Assembly: GCA_964604165.1 (NCBI GenBank)
Contig: CAZRYF010000009.1
Span: 47,310-111,309 of the forward strand
DNA from: JAYZDK01 sp964604165
Lineage (GTDB): Bacteria; Myxococcota_A; UBA796; CAJQPC01
Length of the DNA stretch: 64,000 nt
Reading direction: 5' to 3'
The translations under genes were made by a program, and so were the position numbers. Positions 1 to 7,787 of the stretch are shown here, piece by piece (within the stretch, counting starts at the first letter, position 1; each line of letters starts with the position of its first letter). A model generated the notes under the pieces. The model worked only from the letters and a program-made list of their open reading frames with translations. It did no database searches and had not been told where the DNA came from.

Positions 1-2
1 GC

Positions 3-80
3 AGCGGAAGCGACACCTGGGCTCTCAAGCAGAACGTGGGAATCCACGTGGGCTACTCGTTGATCTCGGGTGGCAAGTGA
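3..80 (+). CDS. 3' end of a probable outer-membrane beta-barrel protein (partial)
   Basis: An open frame enters from the left edge and ends at TGA 78-80. Only about 25 residues are visible, with alternating polar/hydrophobic residues (NVGIHVGYSLISGGK at the end) like a final beta-strand. The stop overlaps the GTG start of the next gene, so the two are probably co-translated. In myxobacteria, beta-barrel proteins of this sort often sit beside AglT-type TPR genes in envelope or gliding loci. The assignment is inference from a very short tail and this context. Confidence 0.4.
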   Translation, partial: SGSDTWALKQNVGIHVGYSLISGGK

Positions 81-1555
81 GCGTGTTCGCTGCGATTGCG
101 CTCGCGGGCTCCATGGCCCTGGCCCAGCCCACGGATGCACAGTGGGCCCAGGCTTTCGGTGACTACGATGCAGCGATCTCCCGAGGGGACAAGGCAGCGG
201 GAGCAGATGTGCTGGTGGGCATGTTGGCCAACGAAGATCTTGCGGAATTTCACGGGGAGGTGCTGGTCAACCTGGGGGATGTGCTCAGGTCCATGGACCT
301 GCACTACGGGGGACTGCTGGCGTATGGGAAAGCCCTGGAGCTTGGGGAGCGAGCACCGTCAGGCACGGTGGAGAAAGCTCTGGAGGCGGCAGACAACGTG
401 GGGGATCCCGCGCTCTTGGAGCCGGTGTTTGGAGCGGACGTGGGACTCTCCGCAACCGCTGAGGCCCGGTCCCGCATGGCCTGGTTGGCTGCAAAGGAGA
501 ACTACAGGCAAGGGAATTTCGGAGTGGCCCTTGGGATTCTCGCCCTGGTGGACTCCAAGAACGTTCGCTTCGTGGATGCCCAGCACTTGAAGGGCATCGT
601 GCTCTGCCAGCAAGGGCGGTACGAAAGTGCTCTGGCCCCCCTGCTCACGGCCGAGGCCAAGGCAGACGAAGAGGGCCTGCTCCACGTCATTCGACTCAAC
701 CTTGGTCGGGCCTACTACGGGGCCGGGAACTTTCCCCGGGCGATCGAGTACTACGCAAAAGTGCCTCGTTCTTCACCCTTGTGGTTGCAGGCCCAGTTCG
801 AGCGGGCCTGGGCCCATTTCCGCCTGGAGGATGTGAGCGGCGCCCTGGGGATTCTTCACACCCAGGTTTCCCCCTTCTTTGAAGAGGAGTACCACCCGGA
901 AGCGTGGCTCCTACGCACGTATTCCCTCTTTCTGCTCTGCAAGTTCCCTGAGGCCAGCGTACAGATTCAGGCCTTCCGAGACCGGTACGGTCCCGTGCGG
1001 GATGCCCTGGAGAGCGTGCTGAAGCAGGCGGATGATGGGCAGCTGGTGGGCCAGGTGCGAGCGCTGGCGGAAGGGGGGGAGACCCTGGTTCCGGCCGAGC
1101 TGATCGTGCAGTACCTTGACGAACCTCGCATGCAGTCATCTTTGTCCGCGGTGGACCGAGCCGATGACGAGCTGGCCCGGCTGCAAAATGTAGTGACCCA
1201 CGCATTCTCCAGCACCATCTCCAGTTGGGTCCACACCCGGCGACAATCCCTGATCCTGGCGGAGGGCGCCCGGCTTCGGGGCCACCTGGACCGGGAGCTG
1301 GAGCGAATGAGTGGGATGATCAACGACACGGACATCACCCGCATGGACATCATCCGCCTGGAGAGGCGTCTCTACGAGCAGGCCTCCGCCGTCGGCAAGA
1401 TGGCGGACGCCCGGGCCATCGCAAAACGTTCCACCCACGTGCCCCGGGGATGGGTCCACTGGCCCTACGAGGGCGAGTACTGGGCGGACGAGCTGGGCTA
1501 TTACCGGGCCGTGCTTGAGCCCGAGTGTCCAGCGGATCTGCGACCGGGGGGCTGA
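77..1555 (+). CDS. Exported TPR protein, AglT-like
   Basis: 492 aa, GTG start overlapping the stop of the upstream frame. It begins with a hydrophobic signal peptide ending near ALA-Q, so it is probably periplasmic or outer-membrane associated. Residues about 150-320 contain degenerate TPR helices (patterns such as GNFGVAL, GRYESAL, LGRAYYGAGNFPRAIEYY). The C-terminal YEGEYWADELGYY block resembles the conserved ending of AglT-like TPR proteins of myxobacteria, which act with outer-membrane barrels in gliding or envelope machines. Family membership is recognised from these patterns. A role in motility is inference and cannot be told from this window. Confidence 0.6.
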   Translation: MSVFAAIALAGSMALAQPTDAQWAQAFGDYDAAISRGDKAAGADVLVGMLANEDLAEFHGEVLVNLGDVLRSMDLHYGGLLAYGKALELGERAPSGTVEKALEAADNVGDPALLEPVFGADVGLSATAEARSRMAWLAAKENYRQGNFGVALGILALVDSKNVRFVDAQHLKGIVLCQQGRYESALAPLLTAEAKADEEGLLHVIRLNLGRAYYGAGNFPRAIEYYAKVPRSSPLWLQAQFERAWAHFRLEDVSGALGILHTQVSPFFEEEYHPEAWLLRTYSLFLLCKFPEASVQIQAFRDRYGPVRDALESVLKQADDGQLVGQVRALAEGGETLVPAELIVQYLDEPRMQSSLSAVDRADDELARLQNVVTHAFSSTISSWVHTRRQSLILAEGARLRGHLDRELERMSGMINDTDITRMDIIRLERRLYEQASAVGKMADARAIAKRSTHVPRGWVHWPYEGEYWADELGYYRAVLEPECPADLRPGG

Positions 1556-1570
1556 CGAGCCTCCAATTTG

Positions 1571-1840
1571 GCCCGACTGGCGGGGGGGATGCGGCATCCC
1601 TCGGCGAAGTCGGGACGATCACCGNNNNNNNNNNNNNNNNNNNNNNNNNNNNNNNNNNNNNNNNNNNNNNNNNNNNNNNNNNNNNNNNNNNNNNNNNNNN
1701 NNNNNNNNNNNNNNNNNNNNNNNNACCGCGGCGGCCCGACTGGCGGGGGGGATGCGGCATCCCTCGGCGAAGTCGGGACGATCACCGACCGCGGCGGCCC
1801 GACTGGCGGGGGGGATGCGGCATCCCTCGGCGAAGTCGGG
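1571..1840. repeat. 63-bp tandem array of nested palindromes, interrupted by an assembly gap
   Basis: Three copies are visible, one before and two after the gap; the last two are spaced exactly 63 bp apart (1733 and 1796). Each copy holds an outer stem CCCGACT...AGTCGGG (1572-1578 with 1608-1614 in copy 1) and an inner 7-bp stem GGGATGC/GCATCCC around a single G. The array lies between two convergent gene ends. It could be a REP-like dispersed element or a set of bidirectional terminators. Confidence 0.85.
1625..1724. other. Assembly gap (100 N)
   Basis: Exactly 100 N, the usual placeholder for a gap of unknown length. It interrupts the 63-bp array, so the true copy number is unknown. The repeat probably caused the assembly break. 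Confidence 0.98.
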
Positions 1841-1875
1841 ACCTCTTCCTCTTGGGCGACCCGGTGGGTTTCGGG

Positions 1876-3578
1876 TCAGTCCTGGGCTGCAGCTGGTCCG
1901 CCGAGGAGGAGGTAGGCCTTTCCCGCGTTCTCGCCGCCGGCGTCGTTGCGGTTGGCGGAGACGAGAATGTCGTCGTAGCCGTCGGCGTCGATGTCGCCGG
2001 CTGGGGAGACCCGGGCGCCTGCGTTGTCGCCTTCCGCCTCGCCCGACAGTGGGAGCCCCACCCCGCCCAATGAGAGGATCGGCTCCGCGGCTTGGAGGTC
2101 CCCTCCTCGCACCAGGTAGGCCCTACCGGAGTTGAGTCCCGCCCCGTCATGCTGGCTCGCCCCCACGAGGATGTCATCATAGCCGTCCCCGTCCACATCC
2201 CCGGCGGTGCTGACGGACCCCCCCGCGTTGTCATTGGCGCTCTCTCCCACCAAGACGTGGTCTGCGTCAGCCAGGGACTTGCTGGTTGTCCCGCCGGTCG
2301 GGCCGGGAACCGAATCCCCAAACACCAGGTACGCAGCCCCCGCGTCCCCGCCTGCACCTGCGTCATCATGACCGTAGGCTCCAATGAGGAGGTCCGAAAA
2401 GCCGTCTCCATCCACATCACCGGCCGTGGCGACCGCACCTCCCGCCCCCTCGTCCGCCACCTCTCCGAGGAAGATCACACCGGACACCGCGCCAAGGGAG
2501 TTGCTGGTGCTCCAGCTCCCATACGATTCGCCGAACAACAGGTAAGCCTTGCCCGCCCACTGCCCGTTGCCGTTGTTCCGAGGGGCACCGATCAACAGAT
2601 CGTCTCGCCCGTCCCCCTCCACGTCGCCGGCCCCCGCCACGGCAGATCCTGCCCAGTTGCCGGCACCCTCGCCCAAGAAGCCGAAGTCCGCCGCACCCAA
2701 CGACATCTCGCCACTGGAGGCAGGACCGTGGAACCCAACACCAGGTAGGCCTTGCCAGCATCGGTGTCTCCCTCATCCGATCCATAGGCCCCAATCAGGA
2801 GGTCCGGAACCCCATCTCCATCCACGTCCCCCGCTCCGGACACGGACTGCCCGGCATCGTCGTAGGCGCTCTCTCCCAAGAACGCGAAGTCCGCATCGGC
2901 GACCGAGATCTGCCCCCCTTGGGCCGGTAGGGAAGAAGACAGAAACAGGTAGCTCTTCCCGGCACTCGCGCCCGACTGGTTGTTTTCATCCCCGCTGATC
3001 AACAGGTCATCCAGGCCATCTCCATCGAGATCACCAGGAGTGATGACATTGGCGCCCAAAGACTCGTCACCCCCTGCGAACTCCATGTCACTTCCCCCGA
3101 GGGACCAGTCCCCCCGCATCGACTGCAGAGTGGCGCCCAAGAGCAGGTACCCCCGGCCATGATCGTCGTGCAACTCTGGCGCCCCCACGCCCACATCCGC
3201 CAACCCATCTCCATCCACATCCCCCACACTTCCAAGGCCGTTGCCCGCGAATCCACCCGCGCCCGAAGGCAACAAGCGCACATCCGCATCCAAGAGCCGC
3301 GACGTGCTGATCACCCCATCACAATCCCGATCCACCAGCGGCGTGTCCTGCCCGATTCCCGGCACCGTCCACGCATCAGAATCGTCGCAGTCCCCATCCT
3401 CCACACTGAACCCATCTGAATCGTGATCCACCGTAGAGTCCAAGCCGGTTTCGATGTCCGTTTCTGCCTCCGTGTCCTCGCCCGCGTCCAACGCTGTCTC
3501 CGCCTCCGAGTCGCTCCACCCGGAACGCGGTGGCACATCCGGAAGACACGAAAAAGCCAGGAGAAGAGAGCACCACAT
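1876..3578 (-). pseudogene. FG-GAP/VCBS repeat lipoprotein, apparently frameshifted once
   Basis: Read as one gene in two frames. The N-terminal part (from ATG 3578) has a lipoprotein signal with lipobox LAFSC, a D/E/T-rich linker and a MopE-like D-x-D-x-D-G metal-binding segment. It then has FG-GAP (integrin alpha-like) repeats of the form AGDVDGDG..DLLIGA. Near 2716-2720 the frame changes: the repeats break off after KAYLVLGSTVLPP and continue in the next frame from SGEMSLGAADFGF to the stop at 1876. Restoring one missing base in the GGAGG run rejoins them into a protein of about 567 aa with roughly seven repeats. It is either a sequencing error or a recent mutation. The gene lies 6 bp downstream of the CxxCH lipoprotein gene and probably belongs to the same operon. 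Likely a calcium-binding cell-surface propeller; ligand unknown. Confidence 0.75.
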
Positions 3579-3584
3579 TCCCTC

Positions 3585-3935
3585 TCAACTATCTTCTTCC
3601 CCGCACAACAACCACCAGGTGAGCTTTGTGCGGTCACTCTCAGTCACCCCCCCCGAAGGCGGCATCGTCGGCGCCTCCCCGGTGGCCCGGGCCAGGATGC
3701 GGTCACTCCACTCCCAGGCATCTTTCACCGAGTCGAAGACCACCTCCTCCGGCGCCCCGTTTCGATCCGCAGCCGTGCTCGCGTGGCAGGACTGGCAGCT
3801 CCCGGTCACAAACCCCTCCCCAAAATCCTCCCAATAAACCGGGGCGGCGTCGATGCAGAGTCCCGTGTCGTCCGGCCCCCCGCAACCCACCAGCAGCAGT
3901 CCGATTGCTCCAACTCCCCCGCTCCAGCTGCTCAC
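3585..3935 (-). CDS. Small lipoprotein with one CxxCH haem-binding motif
   Basis: 116 aa. GTG start overlaps the stop of the DUF1501 gene by four bases (GTGA). It has a hydrophobic signal with lipobox LLVGC, then a short domain with CQSCH and a downstream Met-Pro (TMPPSGG) that could supply the axial Met ligand of a c-type cytochrome. The size and the GSCQSCH..MPP..L..W pattern match small planctomycete-type cytochromes. Probably an outer-membrane or periplasmic electron-transfer lipoprotein working with its neighbours. Confidence 0.7.
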   Translation of the reverse strand: MSSWSGGVGAIGLLLVGCGGPDDTGLCIDAAPVYWEDFGEGFVTGSCQSCHASTAADRNGAPEEVVFDSVKDAWEWSDRILARATGEAPTMPPSGGVTESDRTKLTWWLLCGEEDS

Positions 3936-5194
3936 GAGAGAATGCCAAGGAGCGGATCCACCCCGGGCAACAGCGCCTCGGTGTCCAGGTCGGCCAGAGC
4001 CAGAAGCGTCGCCCCCAAGTGCTCCGCCGACAGATCCACCCCGGAATCCGAGATCTCAGCGGTCCGCGGATCCACCCGTCGCCCCCCAAAGTACGTATCA
4101 AAGCCCCCCACCACCCGAGACCCATCCAGCCCCGGCCCCACCACCATGCACGAGGTGTAGGGATGGTGGTCCTTTCCCTGGAACCCGTTCAACAGCGGCG
4201 TGCGCCCCATCTCGGAGAGCACCACCAGCACCGTCTCATCGGCCAAACTGCTGGCCCAGGTGCCCGGAGCCTCCGCCAGACCCGACATGATCGTGCCCAA
4301 CGCCTCAAACAGCCCCCCCCAAAGCGTGGACTGTTCCGGATCGTTTTTTGCGTGGGTGTCCCAGCCCCCGTTTCCAAAGCCGATGGAGACACATCGAGAG
4401 ATTCCCTCACTGAACACCTGCCGCGTCAGCTCCGACACCGCAGAGACCCCGCCCGCCAAGGAAAAGTCGATGTTGTGCTGGTGTCCCTTGAGCGCCGCCG
4501 CCTGCTCGGTGGCTGTCACAAGGTCATCCAGCAACGCCCGCTCCGGAGCAGACCGGGACGCCAACGCCCGGGCCTCGACCCGTCGGGCCAAGAAGGAGTC
4601 GATCTGGGCTTCCGCCGGACGGTTGGGCCCCCCCTGACCCTGGTCACTCCAATCTCGCAGGTCCCCGGACAAAAGCCCCCCCAGCTGCCCGTTGCCGCCG
4701 GTCCGGGCCACGCTGACCCCACGCTCCCCGGGGTAAGAAGGCGCAGAGATGACCAGGTTCGGAAGCAGGAACTCGCTGCGCTCCGCATCCGCCAAGAGAG
4801 CAGCCCAGTCCGAACGCAGGCCCGAGGGGCTGCCCGTCATGGCGATGCGCGTACAGACCTCATGGGCCAGGGAACGCACCAGGAGCCCGTTGAAGACCAC
4901 CGTATTGGCATGCCACCGGCTTAGAAACGAGCCCACGGCAGGCCGGTCCGCATGGTCCACAAAGGGAATACCGCCCGCCTGGGCCAAGCCCGCGTCCGGC
5001 TCCATGTCCACGTTGGGGTTGTCAAACTGGGCCGCGAACACCCGGGTGGGATCCCACCCCCCCTGGGCGAACACAAAAACAAAGCGCAAGAGCCCCTGCC
5101 CCGGCCGGGCAAGGACCCGCCCTCCGGGCAATCCCGCTGCAAGCAAGGCCGCGGAGGCCCCGCCCAAAAACTGCCGCCTGGAAGAATGCCCCAT
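3932..5194 (-). CDS. DUF1501 family Tat-exported protein
   Basis: 420 aa. The ATG at 5194 overlaps the upstream TGA (TGATG) and starts just before a twin-arginine signal (SSRRQFLGGAS followed by an Ala-rich segment), so it is preferred over longer in-frame starts. Family motifs are visible: GGWDTHAKN in the middle, then SEMGRTP..N followed by GKDHHP near residue 345. DUF1501 proteins have an alkaline-phosphatase/sulfatase-like fold; their substrates are mostly unknown. They are commonly encoded next to DUF1549/DUF1592-type CxxCH proteins, as here. Predicted to be folded in the cytoplasm and exported by Tat. Confidence 0.85.
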   Translation of the reverse strand: MGHSSRRQFLGGASAALLAAGLPGGRVLARPGQGLLRFVFVFAQGGWDPTRVFAAQFDNPNVDMEPDAGLAQAGGIPFVDHADRPAVGSFLSRWHANTVVFNGLLVRSLAHEVCTRIAMTGSPSGLRSDWAALLADAERSEFLLPNLVISAPSYPGERGVSVARTGGNGQLGGLLSGDLRDWSDQGQGGPNRPAEAQIDSFLARRVEARALASRSAPERALLDDLVTATEQAAALKGHQHNIDFSLAGGVSAVSELTRQVFSEGISRCVSIGFGNGGWDTHAKNDPEQSTLWGGLFEALGTIMSGLAEAPGTWASSLADETVLVVLSEMGRTPLLNGFQGKDHHPYTSCMVVGPGLDGSRVVGGFDTYFGGRRVDPRTAEISDSGVDLSAEHLGATLLALADLDTEALLPGVDPLLGILS

Positions 5195-6777
5195 CAGTAC
5201 ACCATCAGCTCGGGATCCCGCAGCAGCGCCGAGAGCACCCCCGCCCACGCGGCCTCGATAGTCCCTTCCGCCAGGAACAGGTCGCCCCATAGCTCCAGGA
5301 CTGCAGCCACCTCTTCTCCATCTACATCCACGCGGTCTCCAAACAGCCGCCAAAACAAGGACTGGACCTGGCGTGCCATGGCCGCTCCCCCGTTCTCGGG
5401 AGTCTCTGTGAAGTCGACTTCGTCGAACAAGCGGGGGCTCGCGGCTACCGCATCGTTGGCCACCACAAACGCGGCCCCCAGTTCCGCCAGACGCTCCTGC
5501 ACCAGAAGCACCGTAGCGTTCGGCGTGCGGGCCGGGGTTGTGGCGTTGGCCCCATCAAACCCACCCCCCAGCAGCCGCACCCCCACCTGGTCCGTGCGCA
5601 TCATGTCCGTGCCCTCGAACTCCCAGGAAAACCCGGTCAAGTCCTTTACCTGGCTGGCCATCAGATCCGCTGTGACCATCTTGATCGGCGTGGCACCCGC
5701 CACATCCGTCGGGCCGGACAGGTAATGTCGGTCCCAAACAATCGACCTGAGAAGCGCTGACAGCGTGCCCCCCCCCGTCACAAATGCGTTGCGATGCCGT
5801 GAGAGCGCCGCGGTGTCGTCCAGGGAAGCATCCCTTCCAAGCAAGAGCTGCCACGACTGCTCCACGATGCACTCCGGAAAGCGCTTGTCCGCCGCGAGAA
5901 AGTGTCCCAAGTCGGCCAAGGTCGAACCAGCCTCTCCAAAATATCCCGGGGCGATGCCCGTGTAGTTGCGCCATGCCATCTCCCGCTCCGGATGGAAGAC
6001 CGACACATCCACCACGTTGTCCGGTGTGTACCACCAAAACCCGTAAAGAAAACTCGCCAAAGGGTCCAAGCTCACGTGGCAGTTTACGCAGGCCGCATTC
6101 TCCACCAGAGCCTCCTCCACAGCCTCCGCATCCAGAAAGTCCACCGAACCATCAAATTCAATCGGCCGCTCCAGGTAGTCCTCGCACAAGAAGATCCGGC
6201 TCACCGCGTTGGCCCGGTGGCGGTTGAAGTTGGACGCATTCGAGGGATAGCGCCACCAGAGAGAGTTGGTGGCGAGCACCCCGGCCGCCGGACGCCCATC
6301 CGTGTAGTGGGCTCTCCTCCAACCGGACTCTCCCTCCGGGTAGTCCAAAGGCCAGATCGCCCCCAGCACCTCGTTGGCCAGGGTCCAGTCCCCGGTCACC
6401 AGCTCCGTCCACGGCAGGTCGTTTGCCGCCACATGCCCCACCACACGCAGCACCTCGTTCTGCACCGCGGACCGAAATGACACCTCGTCCTCCAACCCGT
6501 AGTCGGCCGCCGACACGTAGAATTCCTCAAACCTGGTCAGGAAGATCTCAGAGAAGAGATCCCGCACCCGGCTCTCAAACCGCGGATCGACAAAAAAGCC
6601 GTCCACCAGCTCCTCCAGCACGTCTGGGTTCGCCTCCACCGTCTCCAACTCGTCCGCAGAGGGCCGGACCCCTCGCAGGTCCATGCTGATGCGCGTGAGA
6701 GCACCCAAGGGCCCCATTTGCGGAAGCCGCTCCGCCGGCGGCTCCGAAGCGCAGGAGAGGAGCAGCGAGACAATCAC
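5194..6777 (-). CDS. DUF1588/DUF1592-like cytochrome-type lipoprotein
   Basis: 527 aa. GTG start overlapping the previous stop (GTGA). Short signal with lipobox SLLLSC. The N-terminal ISMDLRGVRPSADEL segment resembles DUF1549-type starts. Around residue 230 the block NAACVNCHVSLDPLASF matches the DUF1588 haem-like CxxCH..DPL signature. The C-terminal half contains DRHYLSGP and a DUF1585-like end. In planctomycetes and myxobacteria such proteins accompany DUF1501 partners and are thought to act in extracellular polymer breakdown or electron transfer; no substrate is established. The domain assignments are by eye. Confidence 0.7.
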   Translation of the reverse strand: MIVSLLLSCASEPPAERLPQMGPLGALTRISMDLRGVRPSADELETVEANPDVLEELVDGFFVDPRFESRVRDLFSEIFLTRFEEFYVSAADYGLEDEVSFRSAVQNEVLRVVGHVAANDLPWTELVTGDWTLANEVLGAIWPLDYPEGESGWRRAHYTDGRPAAGVLATNSLWWRYPSNASNFNRHRANAVSRIFLCEDYLERPIEFDGSVDFLDAEAVEEALVENAACVNCHVSLDPLASFLYGFWWYTPDNVVDVSVFHPEREMAWRNYTGIAPGYFGEAGSTLADLGHFLAADKRFPECIVEQSWQLLLGRDASLDDTAALSRHRNAFVTGGGTLSALLRSIVWDRHYLSGPTDVAGATPIKMVTADLMASQVKDLTGFSWEFEGTDMMRTDQVGVRLLGGGFDGANATTPARTPNATVLLVQERLAELGAAFVVANDAVAASPRLFDEVDFTETPENGGAAMARQVQSLFWRLFGDRVDVDGEEVAAVLELWGDLFLAEGTIEAAWAGVLSALLRDPELMVY

Positions 6778-7721
6778 CAGGGACGATCCCCCAGGGGCCA
6801 GTTCAACAGACCGGTGAAGTCCGGACAGACCGCACCCAGGGGCTCACCCAGATACCAGGCCCGCCCGCAGCCATCGCAAAGATCCGAGTCCCCAGGATCT
6901 TCCTGGGTGGGGCCATCGAAGATCACGTCCACCCATTGCCCCCCTGGATCCCGAAAGGACACAATCCCCGAGACCTCCTCCGGGCAGGCGTTTCCCAACA
7001 TGTAGGAGCCAAGAAGCTCGTCATACAAAGACACATCGCTCATGACGATGGTGTCGACTTCTCCCGAGAGGTCCGTCACCCCCCCCTCCAAGGTCAGAAA
7101 CCTCCCCTCCAGGTTGTCGAGGTATCCGGCCGACATCAGCAAGTCTGGCGTTTCTCCATCTGCAAGCCAGCTCCCCTCCACCCCGCCCCCACTCCAGGCG
7201 AAACCGCCGGAAATGCCCGAGTAGTACAAGGTGTGGGGGTCGGCCCCCGTGGATTCCATGGGGGTGATCTCATACACGTAGGCGCTTCCGCCCGAGACAA
7301 AGACATCCCCCTGCGGGTCGGTGATCTCTGCCACTCCATTGAAGGTGCGGGCGTCATAGACATAGCCGTCTTCCGGATTCTCATACCCGTCGTAGACCAG
7401 CCCGAACCCGTAGCCCGAAAAGTGGGTGCCATTGCCTGTTGTGCACTCGTCAAACCAGTAGGCGTTGCCGTCGGCCTCGTACCAATTGGGACAGTAGGCC
7501 TCCGTGTGGTCCATGAGCGCGTCGTACACATCCAGTACTGGCGTGGCGTGCAGCCCCCGCACCCGGACCATCAGCTCCTCCAGGGCGCCCTCCATGTCCG
7601 CTTCGGTCAACGTGGGCTGGGCCACTTCTCCTTCCTCCACAATCCAGGGAGAAGGCTCGACCGCCTCCCCCGTGTCCACGTCGAGGGTCCCCCCACAGGA
7701 AAGAAGGAGCAGGGCGAGCAT
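6774..7721 (-). CDS. Lipoprotein of unknown function
   Basis: 315 aa from ATG 7721, chosen because GGAGG lies five bases upstream; a TTG at 7736 is also in frame. Lipobox LLLLSC at the start. The mature part is acidic and rich in Gly, Tyr and Asp with several Cys (YCPNWYEADG, FDECTTG, CDGCGRAW), suggesting disulfides or metal binding. No family recognised. It overlaps the following DUF1588-like gene by four bases, so it belongs to the same translationally coupled set and is probably a surface partner. Confidence 0.65.
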   Translation of the reverse strand: MLALLLLSCGGTLDVDTGEAVEPSPWIVEEGEVAQPTLTEADMEGALEELMVRVRGLHATPVLDVYDALMDHTEAYCPNWYEADGNAYWFDECTTGNGTHFSGYGFGLVYDGYENPEDGYVYDARTFNGVAEITDPQGDVFVSGGSAYVYEITPMESTGADPHTLYYSGISGGFAWSGGGVEGSWLADGETPDLLMSAGYLDNLEGRFLTLEGGVTDLSGEVDTIVMSDVSLYDELLGSYMLGNACPEEVSGIVSFRDPGGQWVDVIFDGPTQEDPGDSDLCDGCGRAWYLGEPLGAVCPDFTGLLNWPLGDRPW

Positions 7722-7766
7722 GATGCCTCCGGTCAAGGCTCCAGCATGCCACCTGAACTGGGGTTT

Positions 7767-7784
7767 TGAAAGGGGATCCCCCTC
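7767..7784 (-). terminator. Weak hairpin after the M16 peptidase gene
   Basis: On the minus strand, just past the stop at 7788, the arms AGAGGGG and CCCCTTT pair around GAT (one G-T pair) and are followed by TTC. The stem is short and the U-tract poor, so this may slow rather than stop polymerase before the downstream lipoprotein operon. Confidence 0.3.
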
Positions 7785-7787
7785 TTC

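Noticed and set aside
1571..1840. CRISPR-like array
   Set aside because: Units are immediately adjacent and nearly identical, with no distinct spacers and no cas genes.
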